Shown here: in pieces, positions 59,624-64,000 of the stretch
How positions within the stretch are numbered: the first letter of the stretch is position 1
Layout of the letters: each line of letters opens with the position of its first letter
NCBI RefSeq assembly: GCF_007676705.1
Contig: NZ_VEBF01000003.1
Location: 558,001-622,000 of the forward strand
Source of the DNA: Paenibacillus xylanexedens
Lineage (GTDB): Bacteria > Bacillota > Bacilli > Paenibacillales > Paenibacillaceae
Reading direction: 5' to 3'
Length of the DNA: 64,000 nucleotides
Translations under genes and position numbers: made by a program
Notes under the pieces: generated by a model
What the model saw: the letters and a program-made list of their open reading frames with translations, nothing else
Told to the model about the DNA's origin: nothing
The model's database searches: none

Positions 59624-60914
59624 CGACATCGGCCCCCTTGATTAGATTCATTTTGGGAATAGCTATAGCAAATGTTGTCCCTGTTCCTTCCAGAGGTCCC
59701 GATTCTACCTTAATTCGTCCCTCCAACGACTGGACGATATCACGTACATGGGACAGACCAATGCCTGTTGCGGCAATGCCGACTTCATTGAACTTGGTTG
59801 TATAGCCCGGTTCGAAGATAACATCCCGTTTGGCTTCAGGTACACCTTTTCCAGTGTCCATCACAACGAAATGCACGTCTTCCTCATGCTCATACACACG
59901 AATTCGGACCGTCCCGTCATGCTCAATCGCTTCTACCGCATTGGCAATCAGGTTATTCATTACCGTGAGAAGAGGAATGTAATACGGAGACTCACAATCA
60001 TACTGTTGCTCGATGTCGATGTCGACCTGCTTATGCAGCATCTCGCTATATTTTCGGTTTGCTTTGCTGGCAAAGTTCAGTACTTCCGACAGGCTCATAT
60101 TGACCGCTTTTTCGTTATCATACAGCTTCAGCAGACCCGCCAGAATGCGCTGTGAATCCTTCTTCACTTCATGAATCTGCTGCGCAATGCCCAAGGTGCG
60201 CTGACTGTATTGATGCATGTCCTGCTCCCGCAGATCGCGATATAGATCATAGCTGTCTGCTGTGATGCCTTCGATCGTATTCATCGCTTTCTTCAGGTAA
60301 AAGACCTCGCCATACAGACCTGAGTTCACATTCAGCATCTGCTCCATCCGCTTCTCCTGCTCTGCATGTAAGAGCCGCATCTGCCTCACCGCAATGCTGT
60401 TATAGAGCCCAATCACAAAGTAACTTCGCAGACCGCCTACCACAAGCAGATACAACCATTCCTTCATATAAAAGATATTGGTCCCACTTAACATTCCGCG
60501 AAGAAGCAACTCAACAAGATTAGAGGAGAAATCGATACAGGTAATCAGCCCGCCGAGCAGGAGCGGCTGCATTTCATGAAATCGATGCTTGAACTTGCTA
60601 AGCCCATAGGCAAAGACCACGTAATACACACCTGCCCCCAGATTGTCCCGCATGCTTTCCAGTATGGACACAGTCTGTACATGATTGATGAGATCTGACG
60701 ACTGAAACAGCAAATTCGCGAAGCCTGTCAGGATTCCTGTCTTCACATAAGACAGGTGCGGCATGATCATCAGCAGAAATAAAAGAATGCTAACGCCCAG
60801 CCCGATTCGGAAGTAGTCTTCCCGGAACGGATTAATCTTGAATTGTGCCCCTACCGCTGTGGCAAAGGCAATGGCCGTCATCTGCACATTCTCATTTTTG
60901 ACCCAGTTGCGCAT
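59595..60914 (-). CDS. glnK: GlnK-like sensor histidine kinase
   Basis: About 439 residues. Six or so N-terminal transmembrane helices (VQMTAIAFATAVGAQFKI, YFRIGLGVSILLFLLMIM, SYVKTGILTGFANLLF) precede a cytosolic kinase core: the H-box QQIHEVKKDSQRILAGLLKLYDN, the N-box TVMNNLIANAVEAIEHDG, and G-boxes VVMDTGKGVPEAKRDVIFEPGYTTK and GIGLSHVRDIVQSLEGRI. It resembles B. subtilis GlnK, whose ligand is glutamine; ligand specificity here is inferred. The start is ambiguous: GTG 60926 or ATG 60914; the ATG is chosen on weak evidence. It overlaps glnL. Confidence 0.87.
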   Translation of the reverse strand: MRNWVKNENVQMTAIAFATAVGAQFKINPFREDYFRIGLGVSILLFLLMIMPHLSYVKTGILTGFANLLFQSSDLINHVQTVSILESMRDNLGAGVYYVVFAYGLSKFKHRFHEMQPLLLGGLITCIDFSSNLVELLLRGMLSGTNIFYMKEWLYLLVVGGLRSYFVIGLYNSIAVRQMRLLHAEQEKRMEQMLNVNSGLYGEVFYLKKAMNTIEGITADSYDLYRDLREQDMHQYSQRTLGIAQQIHEVKKDSQRILAGLLKLYDNEKAVNMSLSEVLNFASKANRKYSEMLHKQVDIDIEQQYDCESPYYIPLLTVMNNLIANAVEAIEHDGTVRIRVYEHEEDVHFVVMDTGKGVPEAKRDVIFEPGYTTKFNEVGIAATGIGLSHVRDIVQSLEGRIKVESGPLEGTGTTFAIAIPKMNLIKGADVDDTFYHDRG

Positions 60915-61046
60915 CAATCTCTTCACCCACTATAGCAACGTTTAGCGCCCACTGCCCGAACCTGCGCTTCTAATGTTAAATATACTAACATATGAAAGAA
61001 GCATTAGAAATAATTAAAATTAGGGAATGAACGCGCAAGCAACATA

Positions 61047-61080
61047 AAAAGGCCGGAAGTCTTCACTTCTACGGCCTTTT
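61047..61080. terminator. Bidirectional terminator between sensor genes
   Basis: AAAAGGCCG pairs with CGGCCTTTT around GAAGT-CTTC-ACTTC, flanked by A/T tracts. It ends the hybrid kinase transcript. Confidence 0.88.
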
Positions 61081-61082
61081 CC

Positions 61083-64000
61083 TTATATCTCATCCGGAAT
61101 ATCAAATGATACCATCGTTCCCTCATCTGGTTCACTTATGATCGATAATCCCTGACCATACCGTTGTAACAACCTGCGGTTCGTATTCGCAATGCCGATC
61201 CCGCCTTTTCCACCCAGCGTAGCATGCAGCAGCTCAGTAACCTTCTCGGGCTCCATGCCTTTGCCATTATCCTTGACCTCAATGCGGGTATAACCCTCAT
61301 GACGAGTGATGGATAGGCATAACGTACCGCCTACATTTCGGCTTAATAGACCGTGTCTGACGGCATTTTCAATCAAGGGCTGAATCGATAGCGGCGGAAG
61401 AAGCAGCGGAAGATCCGGCTCGACGTTCAATACAACCGACAACCGATCTTCAAATCGTGTTTTCTCAATAAAAAGATAAGCTTCCACGAGTTCCAGCTCG
61501 TGTGATAATTTCACCAGTTCTCCTGTGTTGAGATAGTTGAAGCTGATTCGTAGATAGGATGAAAAAGCTTCACCAAGCTTCCGCATATGCTCCGTATCAA
61601 TGTCACTTAAAACCATAAGTGAATTCAGCGTATTGAACAGAAAATGGGGCTGAATCTGAGCCTGTAGATAGGCGGCCTCCATGCGCAGGCTCTCTTTGAT
61701 GGACTGATTTAACATGGTTAATGCACGTATCCGGTATTTCAGTTCCACCGCATCTACAGGCTTCGTGACATAATCATTCGCACCCGACGCAAACCCCGTG
61801 TAGATATCTGGCGGCTGACTTCGTGCCGTCAACAGCAGCACAGGAAGCTCAGACATCGAGAATTGCTCCCGCACCTTCTGGGTTAACTCATATCCGGACA
61901 TATTGGGCATCATCACATCTGTAATGAGCAGATCCCACTGACGTGTGCCGAGCAATTCCATCGCTTCCTGACCCGAACCTGCTGTAGTTATATCGTATGG
62001 TTCCGTCGAAAGGATGCTGACCAACACATCCAGATTCACCGGATCATCATCCACAGCCAGAATGGTGGCTCTCCCCTCTTTTAGCAAAGGAGCAATCTCC
62101 GCTGTCGCCGAGGACTCTACGCCGCTCAGACCGGGGTGGGGTAACAGGAATCCGCCAGGTGCATCTTCCATCATCTCCATGGCCTGTTCCCAGATTAGAG
62201 GTAGCTGCGACTGAGCCTGATCGGCGGCTTCATGTGCGAGTGGCAGATCGAAGGTGAATGCCGAACCCTTTCCAAGTTCCGATTGAACCGTTAGTTTCCC
62301 GCCGTGCAGTTCTACGAGCTGTTTGCAGATGTTCAATCCAAGCCCGATGCCTTGTCCATCACTTATACCATAAGACCCTTGTTCATACGGAAGGAATATG
62401 CGCATCCGTGTGTCCTCATCCATACCAACACCTGTATCCGTCACATGAATCAGAGCATGTCCTTCACGAATTTCGGCACTTACAGAGATCGTTCCTTCCT
62501 CCGTATGTTTGAGCGCGTTATGCAGCAGATTATACAAAATCTGAACCAGTCTTTCTTCATCAGCCATGACTAGAGGGAACGATTCATAAATTTCCATATG
62601 AAGGCGGACCGGTTTTCGTTCTGCCATGAATTGCAGCATAGCGATAATGCCAGGCACTACTGACTGTATTGAAAGAGGAACCTGATGCAGCACAATTCGG
62701 TGCTCCTTCAACCGGACGACATCCAGCAGATCGCCTAGCAGATGGGACATCCTTCGGCCGATTGTGATGAGCAGTTCCATATCCTCCAGGCTCCGTTCAT
62801 CCAACCTGCTCTTCTCTCTGGTGACCACGTTATAGGCGATGTTAATGATCCCGTGCAACGGAGTCCGCAGTTCGTGGGATGTATTCGCCAAGAACTGATC
62901 TTTAATTTTGTCACCCTTCTGCAGTTCTGTATTCAGTTTCATATTCTCACTGGCATTCCTGAAGTACTTCTTGAACCAATAGGCGGAGAAGCCAGTAATG
63001 GCAAATATGATATCGATTGGATAGTACACTGTTGTCACATCTCTGGCCGTCTCGGCCACACTCCATAACAGGTTAGATGTAATGCCCCCTGCAGTAAGCA
63101 GCAGAAAAACAATGTCCCGGTCCCCCTGTTTCCTGAAGATCATCGTTCCGACGATGTATAGAAACCAGATCATGGATACAAGAAAGAATATGTTAATGAC
63201 GTTGTAATGGATCATGGCATATGTAATGTGAATAGGCACCACCACAATCACGACGGTATAGATCAAGGTAATGACAACGTGCAACTGAAGCCATGCCTTT
63301 CGTACATGAACCATCATTAATCTCTGGAATAGCAGAAGGATACAAGCGTTTTGCAACAACAATGAGATCAATCGAATTTTAATACCCCAAGTATAATTAA
63401 CAGGAAGCCATAACATCAAAATATTATCATGACCCATCATAACCGCGATACCAACTGATAGAGTTAATATGGCTCCAACCAGCAAAGCGCGTTCCTGTGG
63501 ATTGAATGCGTAGAGAATACAAGCATACATGCCGTGAAGGAGCAAAATTAGAAAGGTGACCATCTGAAACCCAATGGAGTACCACCGCGAAAAATCAACA
63601 GCTGCCTCAGAGCCGAAGCGAACAGGTTTGCTAATTCCGCCCATATACGGGCTGTCGTAATTGGCTACGCGGACCAATAATTCAATGGAGGTTGTTCCTT
63701 CGCGATCGTAGGTCGCTGTATATGAAGTACTTCTGGGTATATATGTACTGCTATTCGCGGAGACCTCACCCATACCGCCGTCAGCGACTCCGTTCATCTC
63801 AATCTCGGATGAACTTCGAATCCCCTTGAACCAGAAGGTAACGGGTGTCTGAAGTGGGTCTGTCAAAATACGCAATCGATACGTTCCGAATCCGTATGAA
63901 CTCTCTTGTCCCTGACTCTGTGCACTTCCCCAGTCTCCAGGGACTTGAACACTCTTCCCATTGCCATCCCTCGTCGCGATTTCTTTCTGAGTTAATAACT
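61083..64000 (-). CDS. Large hybrid histidine kinase (7TMR-DISM), 5' end cut by window
   Basis: At least 971 residues are visible; the frame is open to the window edge, and the in-frame TTG at 63875 is internal. Order: an extracellular jelly-roll-like sensor part (VQVPGDWGSAQSQGQESSYGFGTYRLRI), a 7TM segment, a HisKA H-box (ANTSHELRTPLHGIIN), an HATPase (LHNALKHTEEG, GVGMDEDTRMRIFLPYEQG), a receiver (ILAVDDDPVN, LLITDVMMPNMSGYEL), and a second, LytS-type kinase (QAQIQPHFLFNTLNSLMVLSDI ... PPLSIQPLIENAVRHGLLS ... KDNGKGMEPEKV). Such proteins usually sense extracellular carbohydrates or ligands. No DNA-binding output is present, so a separate regulator is expected beyond the window. Confidence 0.93.
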   Translation of the reverse strand, partial: LLTQKEIATRDGNGKSVQVPGDWGSAQSQGQESSYGFGTYRLRILTDPLQTPVTFWFKGIRSSSEIEMNGVADGGMGEVSANSSTYIPRSTSYTATYDREGTTSIELLVRVANYDSPYMGGISKPVRFGSEAAVDFSRWYSIGFQMVTFLILLLHGMYACILYAFNPQERALLVGAILTLSVGIAVMMGHDNILMLWLPVNYTWGIKIRLISLLLQNACILLLFQRLMMVHVRKAWLQLHVVITLIYTVVIVVVPIHITYAMIHYNVINIFFLVSMIWFLYIVGTMIFRKQGDRDIVFLLLTAGGITSNLLWSVAETARDVTTVYYPIDIIFAITGFSAYWFKKYFRNASENMKLNTELQKGDKIKDQFLANTSHELRTPLHGIINIAYNVVTREKSRLDERSLEDMELLITIGRRMSHLLGDLLDVVRLKEHRIVLHQVPLSIQSVVPGIIAMLQFMAERKPVRLHMEIYESFPLVMADEERLVQILYNLLHNALKHTEEGTISVSAEIREGHALIHVTDTGVGMDEDTRMRIFLPYEQGSYGISDGQGIGLGLNICKQLVELHGGKLTVQSELGKGSAFTFDLPLAHEAADQAQSQLPLIWEQAMEMMEDAPGGFLLPHPGLSGVESSATAEIAPLLKEGRATILAVDDDPVNLDVLVSILSTEPYDITTAGSGQEAMELLGTRQWDLLITDVMMPNMSGYELTQKVREQFSMSELPVLLLTARSQPPDIYTGFASGANDYVTKPVDAVELKYRIRALTMLNQSIKESLRMEAAYLQAQIQPHFLFNTLNSLMVLSDIDTEHMRKLGEAFSSYLRISFNYLNTGELVKLSHELELVEAYLFIEKTRFEDRLSVVLNVEPDLPLLLPPLSIQPLIENAVRHGLLSRNVGGTLCLSITRHEGYTRIEVKDNGKGMEPEKVTELLHATLGGKGGIGIANTNRRLLQRYGQGLSIISEPDEGTMVSFDIPDEI

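Noticed and set aside
1..64000. Search for CRISPR arrays, transposases, integrases, prophage genes and rRNA/tRNA
   Set aside because: No regularly spaced repeats, recombinases, capsid/tail genes or RNA genes were seen by eye in this window.

Overview
The window looks like chromosomal DNA of a Paenibacillus-type, spore-forming, plant-polysaccharide-degrading Firmicute. This rests on strong AGGAGG-type ribosome binding sites, a Spo0E-like phosphatase, several secreted proteins with Paenibacillus-style 'copper amine oxidase N-terminal' stalk domains, a YtrA/YtrB-like GntR-ABC operon, a GlnK/GlnL-like two-component pair, CcpA-like (cre-like) sites near glycoside hydrolases, and an HTH-TPR regulator with an overlapping pheromone-type gene. 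The genus is inferred from gene style; no rRNA or marker gene is present. I see no prophage, integrase, transposase, CRISPR array, tRNA or rRNA.

Layout. 1-5 kb: a truncated double GNAT gene behind a structured leader, a stalk-domain lipoprotein that seems to start at ATT, a 42-residue acidic protein, and an HTH regulator coupled to an unusual Ntn-hydrolase-like/DUF1877 fusion with twin operators. 5-15 kb: DUF4385, TerD-vWA, a divergent SDR/TetR pair with twin operators, a luciferase-like oxidoreductase, a methyltransferase, PhnA, a VanZ-RDD fusion and a carboxylesterase. 14.7-21 kb: a six-gene minus-strand cluster (two ABC permeases, a solute-binding protein, HAD hydrolase, SMR transporter, metallophosphoesterase) divergent from a GbsR-like regulator. 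21-25 kb: a glycerate-use locus (CdaR-like regulator, glycerate kinase, GntP permease) with a 16-bp palindrome upstream of the permease. 25-33 kb: a permuted papain-like enzyme, a CdsA-like membrane protein, a lipoprotein, a LysM protein, Ada, a PEP-mutase-family enzyme, a GntR-ABC operon and Spo0E, plus two inverted copies of a ~97-bp intergenic repeat.

33-48 kb: an HTH-TPR (RRNPP-type) regulator whose 3' end overlaps a 46-codon exported-peptide gene in another frame, then an aldo/keto reductase, lipid kinase, LRR-stalk protein, GH30 enzyme, MFS transporter with an overlapping upstream ORF, GH10 xylanase, 5'-nucleotidase-SH3 protein, a lipoprotein and a macrolide phosphotransferase. The phosphotransferase is preceded by an eight-codon leader ending in Arg-Leu-Arg and by an intrinsic terminator, which is the layout of a macrolide-inducible attenuator. 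48-64 kb: DbpA helicase, a frameshifted GH43-CBM protein, three acetyltransferase-type genes and small regulators, a WYL regulator divergent from a DHFR-like reductase, an SGNH esterase, DUF4180, a NUDIX hydrolase, a strongly structured non-coding segment, GlnL/GlnK and a large hybrid histidine kinase cut by the window edge.

The two most noteworthy systems are the peptide-signalling cassette at about 33.4-35.0 kb and the leader-controlled macrolide kinase at 46.6-47.9 kb. Most other loci are ordinary accessory metabolism and regulation.
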